Shown: positions 37,917-49,259, counted from the stretch's first letter. The stretch is 64,000 nt of DNA from Bacteroides mediterraneensis (GCF_016900355.1 NZ_JACJKA010000011.1:38058-102057), one strand, 5' to 3'. Notes: generated from the letters alone by a model not told the origin. Program-made: numbers and translations.

Positions 37917-38686
37917 TACAGTTAAAATCTATATGCAAGTCGTTTGAAGGGCGTATGGTCCTTGAAAATATCGATTTTTCGTTTGATAGTGGAAAAACGA
38001 ACTTGATTATTGGACAGAGTGGTTCCGGTAAGACGGTGCTGATGAAATGTATCGTTGGATTGCTTACTCCGGAATGTGGAGAAATCTTGTACGACGGGCG
38101 CAACCTGCTGGAGATGGGGAAAAAGGAAAAGAAAGCCTTGCGTCGGGAAATGGGAATGATTTTTCAGAGTGCCGCTTTGTTTGACTCGTTGTCGGTGCTG
38201 GAAAACGTGATGTTTCCGCTGGACATGTTTTCCAATGACACTTATCGTGACCGGGTGAAGCGTGCTCAGTTCTGTCTGGACCGTGTGAATTTGTTGGACG
38301 CCCAATCGAAATTTCCGGGAGAAATCAGTGGAGGTATGCAGAAACGTGTGGCCATTGCTCGCGCCATTGCTCTCCAACCTAAGTATTTGTTTTGTGATGA
38401 GCCGAACTCCGGTCTGGACCCCAAGACGTCACTGGTGATTGATGAATTGATTCACAGTATCACGACGGAATACAAAATCACGACCATCATCAATACACAT
38501 GATATGAACTCAGTGATGGGAATCGGTGATAGCATCCTTTATATTTATCAGGGGCACAAAGAATGGGAAGGTACCAAGGATGAAGTGTTCAATGCTACGA
38601 ATGAGCGGTTGAATAACTTTATATTTGCTTCGGATTTGTTGCAGAAAGTGAAAAAAGAAGAAAATAATAAGGCGCAGAAACTCTGA
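37913..38686 (+). CDS. mlaF: MlaF-type ABC transporter ATPase
   Basis: 257 residues: Walker A GQSGSGKT, signature ISGGMQKRVAIARAI and Walker B YLFCDEPNSGLDP. ISGGMQKRVA with DEP-SGLDP is the pattern of the Mla/Ttg2A subfamily. It supplies ATP hydrolysis for MlaE, with which it is translationally coupled. A candidate hairpin terminator follows after 29 bp. Confidence 0.92.
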   Translation: MIQLKSICKSFEGRMVLENIDFSFDSGKTNLIIGQSGSGKTVLMKCIVGLLTPECGEILYDGRNLLEMGKKEKKALRREMGMIFQSAALFDSLSVLENVMFPLDMFSNDTYRDRVKRAQFCLDRVNLLDAQSKFPGEISGGMQKRVAIARAIALQPKYLFCDEPNSGLDPKTSLVIDELIHSITTEYKITTIINTHDMNSVMGIGDSILYIYQGHKEWEGTKDEVFNATNERLNNFIFASDLLQKVKKEENNKAQKL

Positions 38687-38715
38687 TCAGGAGGCGTCGG
38701 AAAAATAATTGGAGA

Positions 38716-38754
38716 AAAGACGGTAGGAGGTGTGTGTGCTTTCTGCCGTTTTTC
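38716..38754 (+). terminator. Candidate terminator of mlaEF
   Basis: ACGGTAG (38720-38726) pairs with CTGCCGT (38743-38749, one G-T), extended by AAA/TTT, around a 16-nt loop and followed by TTTTTC. Confidence 0.6.
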
Positions 38755-38909
38755 TTGACGGAGGCTTCGGAACAGCGTGAAGGCTGAAAGGGCTTTTTAC
38801 AGACAAGTTGTTACGAGAGGAAGGGAGTTCCTGATTCGTAAAGGGAGATGTTTTTGGATTTTGTCAAGAATGGGGATTTCTGGCCCGTAAAGATTTTTTA
38901 GCTTGTCAG

Positions 38910-38941
38910 TTTGGTTATTGAAAGATTAAACATTATTTTTG
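38910..38941 (+). promoter_or_regulatory. Consensus promoter of tig
   Basis: TTTG (38910-38913), a 20-bp spacer and TATTTTTG (38934-38941), leaving a 5' leader of about 50 nt. Confidence 0.8.
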
Positions 38942-38996
38942 CAACCACTTTTGATTTGTACGAGAAATAATTAATAATTAAATAAATAAGTCGGAA

Positions 38997-40343
38997 ATGA
39001 ATATTTCATTGCAAAATGTAGACAATGTAAGTGCTGTGCTTACTGTCCAGATTGAAAAAGCTGATTATCAGGAAAAAGTTGAAAAAGCACTGAAAACGCT
39101 TCGTCAGAGAGTAAATATGCCGGGATTCCGTAAGGGAATGGTTCCTATGGGATTGATCAAGAAACAGTATGGTACTTCTGTATTGTTGGAAGAAGTAGAC
39201 AAACTGTTGCAGGAAAAGGTAGGCGAATATATCCGTGACAACAAAGTAAATATGTTGGGTACTCCGCTGCCGAAGGAAAACAACGCAAACTTCGAAACAG
39301 ATGAGAACTTCGAATTCTCTTTCGATATTGCATTGGCTCCTGAGTTTAACGTTGAATTGTCTAACAATGATACAATTGACTACTATGACATCAACGTAAC
39401 GGATGAAATGGTAGACCAGCAGGTAAAGATGTACACTCAGCGTACAGCTAAATACGATAAAGTAGAAGACTATCAGGACAACGACTTGTTGAAGGGTCTG
39501 TTGGCTGAACTGGATGAAAATGGCAATACAAAAGAAAACGGTCTGCAGGTAGAAGGCGCGGTAATGATGCCTACTTACATGAAGAACGACGAGCAGAAAG
39601 CTATTTTCAACGGTGCAAAGGTAAACACGGTATTGGTATTCAATCCGTCGGTTGCTTTTGACAACAACGAAGCTGAACTGGCTTCTTTGCTGAAGATCAA
39701 GAAAGAAGAAGTAGCTAACTACAAAGGCAACTTCAGCTTCCAGATTGAAGAAATCACTCGTATGATTCCGGGTGACCTGAACCAGGAATTGTTCGACCAG
39801 GTTCTGGGTGAAGGAAAAGCTCACAATGAAGAAGAATTCCGCGCTCAGATCAAGGACGTGATTGCAAAACAGTTTGAATCAGACAGCGATTACAAGTTCT
39901 TGCTGGATGTACGTACTTATTTGGCTAACAAGGTGGGCAAATTGCAGTTCGCTGATGAACTGATGAAGCGCATCATGTTGGAAAACAACAAGGATAAAGG
40001 TGAAGAATTCGTTTCTGAAAACTACGAAAAGAGCTTGGACGAATTGACTTGGCACCTGATTAAGGAAAAATTGGTAGCAGCTAACAACATCAAGGTTGAA
40101 CAGGCTGATATCACTGAAATGGCAAAAGACGCTACTCGTGCTCAGTTCGCTCAGTACGGTATGATCAACGTTCCTGATGAATTGCTGGAAAACTATTCTA
40201 AGGAAATGTTGAAGAAACGTGAAAGCGTAGAAGCTCTGGTAAACCGTGTCATTGAATCAAAACTGGCTGAAATCCTGAAAGGTCAGGTAACATTGAATCA
40301 TAAGGCTGTTTCTGCAGAAGAATTCAACAAAATGTTTCAATAA
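38997..40343 (+). CDS. tig: Trigger factor
   Basis: 448 residues. The N-terminal ribosome-binding domain includes the signature region PGFRKGMVPMGLIKKQYG (the GFRxGxxP motif, about residues 41-50). A middle PPIase-like domain and a long helical C-terminal chaperone arm follow. It binds nascent chains at the ribosome exit. Codon use is highly optimised (many AAC, GAA, CTG, GGT), fitting a very abundant protein. It precedes clpP and clpX, a common arrangement in bacteria, but clpP has its own promoter. Confidence 0.95.
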   Translation: MNISLQNVDNVSAVLTVQIEKADYQEKVEKALKTLRQRVNMPGFRKGMVPMGLIKKQYGTSVLLEEVDKLLQEKVGEYIRDNKVNMLGTPLPKENNANFETDENFEFSFDIALAPEFNVELSNNDTIDYYDINVTDEMVDQQVKMYTQRTAKYDKVEDYQDNDLLKGLLAELDENGNTKENGLQVEGAVMMPTYMKNDEQKAIFNGAKVNTVLVFNPSVAFDNNEAELASLLKIKKEEVANYKGNFSFQIEEITRMIPGDLNQELFDQVLGEGKAHNEEEFRAQIKDVIAKQFESDSDYKFLLDVRTYLANKVGKLQFADELMKRIMLENNKDKGEEFVSENYEKSLDELTWHLIKEKLVAANNIKVEQADITEMAKDATRAQFAQYGMINVPDELLENYSKEMLKKRESVEALVNRVIESKLAEILKGQVTLNHKAVSAEEFNKMFQ

Positions 40344-40389
40344 AACGATTTTGGTACTCGAATCTGATTGCTAAAATATTTTAAAAAAG

Positions 40390-40470
40390 GAGGCTTTTAA
40401 CGGGACTTCTTCTGTAAGACAGAAGTGTTTTGTACTTTTGTTTCTTTGGAGGAAGGAGGTTAGAAGCCTC
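40390..40470. repeat. Inverted repeat bracketing the clpP promoter
   Basis: GAGGCTTTTAAC (40390-40401) and GTTAGAAGCCTC (40459-40470) are complementary except for one G-T pair, and TTTTG follows the right arm. Between them are a smaller hairpin (CTTCTG/CAGAAG) and the -7 element TACTTTTG at 40433-40440. The outer stem may terminate tig transcripts, while transcripts from the internal promoter would lack its left arm. Confidence 0.55.
40433..40440 (+). promoter_or_regulatory. -7 promoter element for clpP
   Basis: TACTTTTG, 56 bp before the clpP ATG; no -33 TTTG at 19-21 bp. Confidence 0.55.
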
Positions 40471-40496
40471 TTTTGTTATCATTTAATATTTGAATT

Positions 40497-41171
40497 ATGA
40501 TGGATGATTTTAGAAAATATGCTACCAAGCATCTCGGAATGAACAGTATGGTGCTTGATGATGTCATTAAGTCGCAGGCTGGATATTTGAATCCGTACAT
40601 TCTGGAAGAACGTCAGCTCAACGTGACGCAGCTGGACGTATTTTCCCGTTTGATGATGGACCGTATTATTTTCCTCGGCACACAGATTGATGACTATACA
40701 GCCAATACGCTGCAGGCACAGCTGCTGTATCTGGACTCTGTAGACTCAGGAAAGGATATTTCCATTTACATTAACTCTCCGGGCGGATCGGTTTATGCCG
40801 GTTTGGGTATTTATGATACCATGCAGTTTATCAGCAGTGACGTGGCGACTATCTGTACCGGTATGGCAGCTTCTATGGCAGCTGTATTGCTGGTGGCAGG
40901 AAAAGAAGGAAAGCGTTCGGCTTTGACCCATTCACGGGTGATGATTCACCAGCCGATGGGAGGAGCTCAGGGACAGGCTTCGGATATCGAGATTACGGCC
41001 CGTGAGATTCAGAAGTTGAAGAAAGAGTTGTACACCATTATTGCGGACCACTCTCACACAGACTTCGACAAGGTGTGGGCAGATTCTGACCGTGATTACT
41101 GGATGACAGCTTCAGAGGCAAAGGAATATGGTATGATTGATGAAGTGCTTTCACGCAAACCTTCATTATAA
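40497..41171 (+). CDS. clpP: ATP-dependent Clp protease proteolytic subunit
   Basis: 224 residues. The catalytic triad is Ser126 (GMAASMAA), His151 (MIHQPMGG) and Asp200, with the 25- and 49-residue spacings of E. coli ClpP. The oxyanion region NSPGGSVYAGLGIYD is present. It forms the tetradecameric protease that works with ClpX, encoded 32 bp downstream. Two ATGs are adjacent at 40497 and 40500; either may be used. Confidence 0.97.
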   Translation: MMDDFRKYATKHLGMNSMVLDDVIKSQAGYLNPYILEERQLNVTQLDVFSRLMMDRIIFLGTQIDDYTANTLQAQLLYLDSVDSGKDISIYINSPGGSVYAGLGIYDTMQFISSDVATICTGMAASMAAVLLVAGKEGKRSALTHSRVMIHQPMGGAQGQASDIEITAREIQKLKKELYTIIADHSHTDFDKVWADSDRDYWMTASEAKEYGMIDEVLSRKPSL

Positions 41172-41203
41172 TAACGGAGATTTAATTCAAAACTAGATAG
41201 ACT

Positions 41204-42454
41204 TTGGAAGATAAGAAAACTTCAAGGAATACCAAAAGACGATGCAGCTTTTGTGGTCGCACAGAAGACGAAGTGGGCTTTCTGATTACAGGGGTCAACG
41301 GATGTATTTGCGACAGTTGTGCGGAACAGGCGCACGAGATTGTAAAAGAAGCCATGCATCAGCAAGGAAAGGGAACGACGGATCTGAATCTGTCGGAATT
41401 GCCTAAGCCAAAGGACATCAAGGCGTTCTTGGATGAATATGTCATCGGACAAGATGATGCCAAACGCTATTTGTCTGTGGCGGTATACAATCATTATAAG
41501 CGTCTGCTCCAGCCGAAAGACAACAATGAGGTGGAGATTGAAAAATCGAACATCATCATGGTGGGAAGCACGGGTACTGGAAAAACTTTGCTGGCAAGAA
41601 CTATCGCTAAATTGTTGCATGTACCGTTTACCATTGTGGATGCCACGGTGCTGACAGAAGCAGGATATGTGGGAGAGGATATTGAGAGTATCCTGACTCG
41701 TTTGCTTCAGGTGGCTGACTATAATGTGGAAGAAGCGGAAAGAGGCATTGTATTTATCGATGAAATTGATAAGATTGCCCGCAAGGGAGACAATCCTTCC
41801 ATTACGCGTGATGTGAGTGGCGAAGGCGTACAGCAGGGCTTGCTGAAACTGCTGGAAGGTTCTGTGGTCAATGTACCCCCTCAGGGAGGGCGTAAGCATC
41901 CGGACCAGAAAATGATTCCGGTCAACACCAAAAATATCCTGTTTATCTGTGGAGGTGCCTTTGACGGTATTGAACGGAAAATCGCCCAGCGTTTGAATAC
42001 CAATGTAGTGGGTTATAGTGCAGCAAAGGAAGCGGTGAAGATTGACCGTGCCAACCTGATGCAATACATTGCTCCTCAAGATTTGAAATCGTTCGGACTG
42101 ATTCCGGAAATTATAGGCCGTCTGCCGGTGCTGACCTATTTGAACCCGCTAGACCGTACTGCCTTGCGCAATATTCTTACAGAACCTAAGAACTCCATTA
42201 TTAAGCAATATGTCAAGCTGTTTGAAATGGATGGCGTAAAGCTGGAGTTTGAACCGGAAGTGTTTGAATACATTGTCGATAAGGCCATCGAGTATAAATT
42301 GGGAGCTCGTGGTTTGCGCTCTATCGTGGAAACCATCATGAACGATGTCATGTTTGAGATTCCATCGCAGCATGTAGACCGCTTTGTCGTGACATTAGAT
42401 TATGCCAAACAACAGATGGGGAAGGCAAATATTTCTCGTTTGCAAATGGCATAA
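41204..42454 (+). CDS. clpX: Clp protease ATP-binding subunit ClpX, TTG start
   Basis: 416 residues. The N-terminal zinc finger has Cys14, Cys17, Cys36 and Cys39. Walker A is GSTGTGKT and Walker [10 protein letters not shown]; the substrate-gripping loop GYVGED is present. It unfolds tagged substrates and feeds them to ClpP. The start is TTG: an in-frame TAG lies at 41198-41200, only one codon upstream, and no in-frame ATG or GTG precedes the zinc finger (the nearby ATG in CGATGC is out of frame). Low initiation from TTG may set the ClpX:ClpP ratio, which is inference. Confidence 0.95.
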   Translation: MEDKKTSRNTKRRCSFCGRTEDEVGFLITGVNGCICDSCAEQAHEIVKEAMHQQGKGTTDLNLSELPKPKDIKAFLDEYVIGQDDAKRYLSVAVYNHYKRLLQPKDNNEVEIEKSNIIMVGSTGTGKTLLARTIAKLLHVPFTIVDATVLTEAGYVGEDIESILTRLLQVADYNVEEAERGIVFIDEIDKIARKGDNPSITRDVSGEGVQQGLLKLLEGSVVNVPPQGGRKHPDQKMIPVNTKNILFICGGAFDGIERKIAQRLNTNVVGYSAAKEAVKIDRANLMQYIAPQDLKSFGLIPEIIGRLPVLTYLNPLDRTALRNILTEPKNSIIKQYVKLFEMDGVKLEFEPEVFEYIVDKAIEYKLGARGLRSIVETIMNDVMFEIPSQHVDRFVVTLDYAKQQMGKANISRLQMA

Positions 42455-42509
42455 ATAGAGAGTTTTTAGTGAGAAAATGAAAACTTCCGATGAAATATTC
42501 GCCGAAATA

Positions 42510-42542
42510 TTTGTGTAATATGAAAAGTTGTTTATAACTTTG
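42510..42542 (+). promoter_or_regulatory. Consensus promoter of recQ
   Basis: TTTG (42510-42513), a 21-bp spacer and TAACTTTG (42535-42542), 54 bp before the recQ ATG. Confidence 0.75.
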
Positions 42543-42596
42543 TTACATACGGAGACAATATTTTTACAATCAATAAACATCTAAATCCAAAGGACA

Positions 42597-44780
42597 ATGG
42601 CGGAAAATATCAGTTTATCAGCAGCACTTAAAAAGTATTTTGGATTCGATACTTTTAAGGGGAACCAAGAGGCGATTATTCGGAACTTATTATCTGGAAA
42701 GGATACATTTGTTTTAATGCCTACGGGAGGGGGAAAATCATTATGTTATCAACTTCCTTCTTTGCTGATGGACGGAACTGCTATTGTGATTTCACCGTTG
42801 ATTGCCTTGATGAAAAATCAAGTGGACGCCATGCGTAATTTTAGTGAAGAAGATGGAATTGCTCATTTCATTAATTCTTCACTGACCAAATCGGCTACCG
42901 ATCAGGTGAAATCGGATATTTTGGCCGGAAAGACGAAATTGCTTTATGTGGCACCTGAATCTTTGACCAAAGAGGAGAATGTGGATTTTCTGAGACACGT
43001 GAAGATTTCGTTCTATGCGGTGGATGAAGCACATTGTATTTCGGAATGGGGACATGATTTCCGCCCGGAGTATCGTCGGATTCGTCCGATTATCAATGAA
43101 ATCGGAAAAGCGCCTGTCATTGCACTGACGGCTACGGCTACTCCGAAAGTCAAAATGGATATCCAGAAAAATCTGGGTATGACGGATGCAGTAGAGTTCA
43201 AGTCTTCGTTCAACCGTCCGAACTTGTACTATGAGGTACGTGCCAAGACGGCAAATGTAGATAAGGACATTATCAAGTTTATCAAGCAGAACGAAGGAAA
43301 GTCGGGCATCATCTATTGCTTGAGCCGCAAGAAGGTGGAAGAACTGACGGAAATTCTGCTGGCCAACGGAATCAAGGCCCGTGCTTATCATGCAGGAATG
43401 GATTCTGCCACACGGAATGCCAATCAGGATGCGTTTCTGAAAGAAGATATTGATGTGATTGTAGCAACAATTGCTTTTGGTATGGGGATTGACAAGCCGG
43501 ATGTACGTTTTGTGATTCATTACGATGTGCCGAAGAGTTTGGAAGGATATTACCAGGAAACCGGACGTGCCGGACGTGACGGAGGCGAAGGACAGTGCAT
43601 CACTTTCTATTCGAGCAAGGACTTGCAGAAACTGGAGAAGTTCATGCAGGGAAAGCCGATTTCGGAGCAGGAAATAGGACGCCAGTTGTTGCAGGAAACA
43701 GCCGCCTATGCTGAATCTTCAGTGTGCAGAAGAAAAATATTGTTGCATTATTTTGGTGAAGAATATACGGAAGATAATTGTGGTAATTGTGATAACTGTT
43801 TAAATCCAAAGAAACAAGTGGAGGCTCAGGATTCATTGTGTGCAGTGATTGAAGCAATCATTGCTGTAAAAGAAAACTTTAAGCAAGATTATATAATTGA
43901 TATTTTGTTGGGTAAGGAGACTTCTGAAGTGCTGGCTCATAAGCATGAAGATCTGGAAGTGTTCGGCTCGGGAATGGGGGAAGATGAACGATTGTGGAAC
44001 GCAGTTATTCGTCAAGCACTTATCGCCGGTTACTTGACAAAGGATGTGGAAAACTATGGCTTGTTGAAAGTGACGCCCGAAGGGCATAAGTTCTTGAAAA
44101 AGCCGAAGTCATTCAAAATCGTAGAAGATGCGGATTTTGATGAGGAGGAAGTGGATGAAACTCCGATGCGGAGTGGCGCTTCATGCGCAGTCGACCCAGT
44201 ATTGTATTCCATGCTGAAAGATTTGCGGAAGAAGATGTCGAAGAAGCTGGATGTTCCTCCATACGTAATCTTCCAGGATCCTTCTCTTGAAGCAATGGCC
44301 ACGATTTATCCGGTAACTTTGGAAGAGTTGCAGAATATTCCGGGGGTAGGGGCTGGCAAGGCGAAACGTTACGGCCAGGAATTCTGTGAACTGATCAAGA
44401 AACATTGCGATGAGAACGAAATCGACCGTCCGGAAGATTTGAGAGTACGTACGGTAGCCAACAAATCGAAGTTGAAGGTTTCGATTATTCAGAGCATTGA
44501 CCGTAAAGTGGCATTGGACGACATTGCGGTGGCAAAGGGAATTGAGTTCAGCGAACTGCTGGATGAGATTGAAGCCATTGTTTATTCAGGTACCAAGCTG
44601 AACATCGATTATTTCTTGGAGGAAATCATGGATGAAGACCACATGCAGGATATTTATGATTATTTCAAGGAGTCTACTACGGACAAGATTGATGATGCCA
44701 TGGATGAATTGGGTGATGACTATACAGAAGATGAAATCCGGTTGGTACGTATCAAGTTTATTTCTGAGATGGCCAATTGA
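42597..44780 (+). CDS. recQ: ATP-dependent DNA helicase RecQ
   Basis: 727 residues. The helicase core has Walker A GGGKSLCYQLP, DEAH in AVDEAHCISEWGHDFRP, and ETGRAGRDG in motif VI. The zinc cysteines lie in CRRKILLHYFGE and CGNCDNC. The RQC winged helix follows, and an HRDC-like domain is near residues 545-620 (IYPVTLEELQNIPGVG). About 110 acidic residues follow the HRDC domain, longer than the E. coli enzyme (about 610 residues). It unwinds DNA 3' to 5' in recombination and replication repair. Confidence 0.94.
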   Translation: MAENISLSAALKKYFGFDTFKGNQEAIIRNLLSGKDTFVLMPTGGGKSLCYQLPSLLMDGTAIVISPLIALMKNQVDAMRNFSEEDGIAHFINSSLTKSATDQVKSDILAGKTKLLYVAPESLTKEENVDFLRHVKISFYAVDEAHCISEWGHDFRPEYRRIRPIINEIGKAPVIALTATATPKVKMDIQKNLGMTDAVEFKSSFNRPNLYYEVRAKTANVDKDIIKFIKQNEGKSGIIYCLSRKKVEELTEILLANGIKARAYHAGMDSATRNANQDAFLKEDIDVIVATIAFGMGIDKPDVRFVIHYDVPKSLEGYYQETGRAGRDGGEGQCITFYSSKDLQKLEKFMQGKPISEQEIGRQLLQETAAYAESSVCRRKILLHYFGEEYTEDNCGNCDNCLNPKKQVEAQDSLCAVIEAIIAVKENFKQDYIIDILLGKETSEVLAHKHEDLEVFGSGMGEDERLWNAVIRQALIAGYLTKDVENYGLLKVTPEGHKFLKKPKSFKIVEDADFDEEEVDETPMRSGASCAVDPVLYSMLKDLRKKMSKKLDVPPYVIFQDPSLEAMATIYPVTLEELQNIPGVGAGKAKRYGQEFCELIKKHCDENEIDRPEDLRVRTVANKSKLKVSIIQSIDRKVALDDIAVAKGIEFSELLDEIEAIVYSGTKLNIDYFLEEIMDEDHMQDIYDYFKESTTDKIDDAMDELGDDYTEDEIRLVRIKFISEMAN

Positions 44781-44813
44781 TAAAGAAGATAAAGTATTTC
44801 TTTAGGATATTCT

Positions 44814-44856
44814 ACAGCGGGTTGGTGTGTGTATACACTGACCCGCTGTTTTTTTT
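44814..44856 (+). terminator. Intrinsic terminator after recQ
   Basis: ACAGCGGGT (44814-44822) pairs with ACCCGCTGT (44841-44849), with extra pairing inside the loop, and eight T follow. Confidence 0.88.
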
Positions 44857-44917
44857 AAGTGATAAACTGGCTTTTTAAAAAGATGTTAACTATAGGTTTA
44901 AATCTGAATAAAATTCG

Positions 44918-44925
44918 TATATTTG
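44918..44925 (+). promoter_or_regulatory. -7 promoter element for guaB
   Basis: TATATTTG, 30 bp before the guaB ATG. Confidence 0.6.
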
Positions 44926-44949
44926 CACGCAATAAAATCTAAAGCATAA

Positions 44950-46431
<1,482 letters not shown>

Positions 46432-46460
46432 ATAAAGATTCTTTGAATTTATTCGCATAT

Positions 46461-46520
46461 AATCATTCTGAACGTCAGTCAGGTCGTAATGACTTGCCTG
46501 ACGGCTGGAATGATTTTTTT
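46461..46520 (+). terminator. Intrinsic terminator after guaB
   Basis: Outer arms AATCATTC (46461-46468) and GAATGATT (46508-46515) and inner arms around CGTCAG/CTGACG form a long two-part hairpin followed by seven T. Confidence 0.8.
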
Positions 46521-46550
46521 GTTTGATGAAGTTATAAATAAAGGTTAGTC

Positions 46551-47810
46551 ATGCGTAGAATCCTGTTGTGGTGTGTGTATCTGCTGATGGGGGCTTGTCT
46601 GTCTGCTCACGCAGAAGAGCGGGAAGTTGTGTTCCGGATTGATGGAAAAGCCACCTCTGTGAAAGAATTTGAACATTATTATGCGCGGATACATGCCGTA
46701 AATGGTATCTCTGCCGAACATTTTTTGCCTCATTTTTTGTATTATAAACTGAAAGTGGCCGATGCCAGAAAGAAAGGATGGGATACGTTGCCCGATTTCC
46801 GGTTGCAATGCAATGTGTTGCAGGGCGAGTTAGGGAAGGCAAAGGGAGCGAAAAGCCTGCAGTCAGCTTCCATGAAGTGGGTGAAATTTCGTCAGATATC
46901 GATTTTGTTACCCCAGCATGTGTCGGCTGCTCAGGAGCGTCAGGCCCGGAAAAGTATGGATTCTGTGTATACCGCATTAAAGGGGGGAGCGGATTTTGAA
47001 GTAGTTGCGCGGAATTACCCCTTGGTGGAGGCTTCGCCTTATTCGGATGGAGAATGGATTCCGGAAGTATGTCTGGTAAAAGAATTTTCGGAACGGTTGG
47101 ATACCTTGAAGAAGAATGCCTACTCGGCTCCGTTTTTTTCTCCATTGGGCATTCACGTGGTTCGTTTGTTGGATTGCAAGCAAGACGTATACCCCAACTC
47201 TGATGATACGATGGCGGAAGTAGTCGGTGATTCGGATGGAGAGGAGGAATGGGAACAGACATTGACCGATGGATTGTTGGCAGCTTACTGGGACAAACGT
47301 CATATCGGAGGACCTTCAGGAAGTGTCACCGACCAGGACTTGCAGAATTATTTTGAGGCGCATAAAAAAGATTATGCATGGGAACTTCCTCACTTCAAAG
47401 GGGGAGTGGTGCATTGCCTGAATAAGAAGGCCGCTTCTAAGTTGAAAAAGAAGTTGAAAAAATTGCCGTTGGGGGAATGGGCGAAGGAAGTTACGGCGGC
47501 TTCCCAAGAAAATCCAGGTCTGAAGGCAGAGGTGGTAACCGGCCTGTTTCAGATAGGAAGTAATCCTTATGTGGATAAGCTGGCATTCAAATGCGGACAC
47601 TTTACGCCTCGTACTGACCTGCCTTATACATTTATCTTGGGAAAACGTCTGAAAAAAGGGCCTGAAGAGTTCCAAGATGTGCGGGAAGAAGTGCAACGTG
47701 ATTATCGTTTGTCGATTGAAAAATCACAAATGGAAGCATTAAAGCAAAATTTCCAAATAGAAATAAACCAAGACATTTTAAAAACCGTTAATTGTAGCGG
47801 AAAAAAGTAA
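46551..47810 (+). CDS. SurA/PpiC-like periplasmic protein, divergent
   Basis: 419 residues with a signal peptide cut near AHA (residue 20). An N-terminal SurA-like helical segment is followed by a parvulin-like stretch (about 105-205: KFRQISILLPQHVS, then a GADFEVVARNYPLVEASPYSDGEW-type block, and PFFSPLGIHVVRLLD). Parvulin blocks usually read EDPGS...GGDLGW; here the block is degenerate, so isomerase activity is doubtful. The C-terminal half has a second weak repeat. It probably works as an outer-membrane-protein chaperone with the next gene. No promoter of good quality is seen upstream. Confidence 0.75.
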   Translation: MRRILLWCVYLLMGACLSAHAEEREVVFRIDGKATSVKEFEHYYARIHAVNGISAEHFLPHFLYYKLKVADARKKGWDTLPDFRLQCNVLQGELGKAKGAKSLQSASMKWVKFRQISILLPQHVSAAQERQARKSMDSVYTALKGGADFEVVARNYPLVEASPYSDGEWIPEVCLVKEFSERLDTLKKNAYSAPFFSPLGIHVVRLLDCKQDVYPNSDDTMAEVVGDSDGEEEWEQTLTDGLLAAYWDKRHIGGPSGSVTDQDLQNYFEAHKKDYAWELPHFKGGVVHCLNKKAASKLKKKLKKLPLGEWAKEVTAASQENPGLKAEVVTGLFQIGSNPYVDKLAFKCGHFTPRTDLPYTFILGKRLKKGPEEFQDVREEVQRDYRLSIEKSQMEALKQNFQIEINQDILKTVNCSGKK

Positions 47811-47870
47811 TTAATGCCGTATCTTCGTCCTTTGTAATGTAACGGACCAAACAAATCAAATAGACAGAAA

Positions 47871-49244
47871 ATGAATAAATTGATCATGACTGGTGTCTTG
47901 GCTCTTCTATTTGCCTTGACAGGAATAGTCCCCACTATGGCACAAGATAATGTGATTGATGAGGTAGTGTGGGTGGTCGGCGATGAAGCCATTCTGAAAT
48001 CGGATGTAGAAAACGAACGTTTGAATGCCCAATATGAAGGCCGCCGTTTTGAGGGTGACCCTTATTGCGTGATACCGGAAGAACTGGCAGTACAGAAATT
48101 GTTCCTCCATCAGGCCGAAATAGATAGTATTGAAGTCAGTGACCAGGAAGTATTGCAGAAGGTAGAAGCCCAAATCGCTTGGCTGACAGAACAGATTGGT
48201 TCGAAAGAAAAAATGGAAGAATACTATAACAAGACTTCCACACAAATTCGGGAGATGTTGCGTGAGAATATTCGTGACGGATTGACCGTACAGGAAATGC
48301 AGAAGAAAATTGTGGGAGATATCAAACTGACTCCGGCAGAAGTGCGAAACTATTTCAGCCGTCTGCCGCAGGATAGTATTCCGTTTGTACCTACACAGGT
48401 GGAAGTACAGATTATTACGCGTGAACCTAAGATTAAGGAAGAAGAAATTGAACGGGTAAAGAAAGAACTGCGTGATTTTACAGATCGTATCAATAAGGGA
48501 GAGACGACTTTCTCTACCTTGGCCCGTATGTATTCTGAAGACCCGGGTTCTGCCCGTCGTGGAGGTGAATATGGCTTTACGGGACGTGGAGAGTTGACCC
48601 CGGAATTTGCCAATGTCGTGTTTAACCTGACAGACCCCAAGAAAATCTCAAAGGTTTTCCAGACTGAATATGGTTATCACATTGCCCAACTGATTGAAAA
48701 GCGTGGTGACCGTGTGAGTTATCGTCATATCCTGATTAAGCCACGTGTAGACGAAAAGGATATCGAGGCAGAACTGAACAAGTTGGACACGCTGGCCAAT
48801 GATATCCGCAAGGGAAAAGTGACTTTTGATGAGGCAGCCACTTGGGTGTCTCAGGATAAAGATACCCGTAACAACCACGGTTTGCTGGCTAATCCTCAGA
48901 CTTCTACTTCTCGTTTTGAAATGCAACAGCTGGCTGGACTGGTTTCACAAGAAGTGGCTAAGACCGTAGAAGGCATGCAGATTGGAGAGGTTTCTCAGCC
49001 GTTTACCATGATCAATGCTAAGGGAAAAGAGGTGTGTGCCATTGTGAAATTGAAAAACCGTATTGATGGCCACAAAGCTACTATTTCGGAAGACTATCAG
49101 CGTTTGAAGGATATTGTAACGGCTAACCGTAGTGAAGAGAAACTGCAGAAATGGATTGTAGAGAAACAGAAAAATACGTATGTACGAATCAATCCGTCTT
49201 GGCGTAAGTGTGATTTCAAATATCCGGGATGGATTAAACAGTGA
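47871..49244 (+). CDS. SurA-type periplasmic peptidyl-prolyl isomerase
   Basis: 457 residues. Signal peptide ending TMAQ (about 25), N-terminal SurA domain beginning IDEVVWVVGDEAILKSDVE, a first complete parvulin domain (about 175-285: VEVQIITREPKIKEEEIERV in part, YSEDPGSARRGGEYGFTGRGEL, FQTEYGYHIAQLIEKRGD, cited in pieces) and a second, weaker one (about 290-395). It should escort outer-membrane proteins such as the SusC transporters through the periplasm. It lies 60 bp after the divergent paralogue and 15 bp before the OstA-like gene. Confidence 0.88.
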   Translation: MNKLIMTGVLALLFALTGIVPTMAQDNVIDEVVWVVGDEAILKSDVENERLNAQYEGRRFEGDPYCVIPEELAVQKLFLHQAEIDSIEVSDQEVLQKVEAQIAWLTEQIGSKEKMEEYYNKTSTQIREMLRENIRDGLTVQEMQKKIVGDIKLTPAEVRNYFSRLPQDSIPFVPTQVEVQIITREPKIKEEEIERVKKELRDFTDRINKGETTFSTLARMYSEDPGSARRGGEYGFTGRGELTPEFANVVFNLTDPKKISKVFQTEYGYHIAQLIEKRGDRVSYRHILIKPRVDEKDIEAELNKLDTLANDIRKGKVTFDEAATWVSQDKDTRNNHGLLANPQTSTSRFEMQQLAGLVSQEVAKTVEGMQIGEVSQPFTMINAKGKEVCAIVKLKNRIDGHKATISEDYQRLKDIVTANRSEEKLQKWIVEKQKNTYVRINPSWRKCDFKYPGWIKQ

Positions 49245-49259
49245 TGAGAATACCTGCAC

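Larger units (their letters stand above)
38687..38996. other. 310-bp gap between mlaF and tig
   Basis: No credible reading frame. It holds a terminator hairpin (38716-38754) and the tig promoter (38910-38941). The middle (about 38760-38900) is purine-rich with two copies of CGTAAAG but no larger structure that I can see. Confidence 0.6.
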
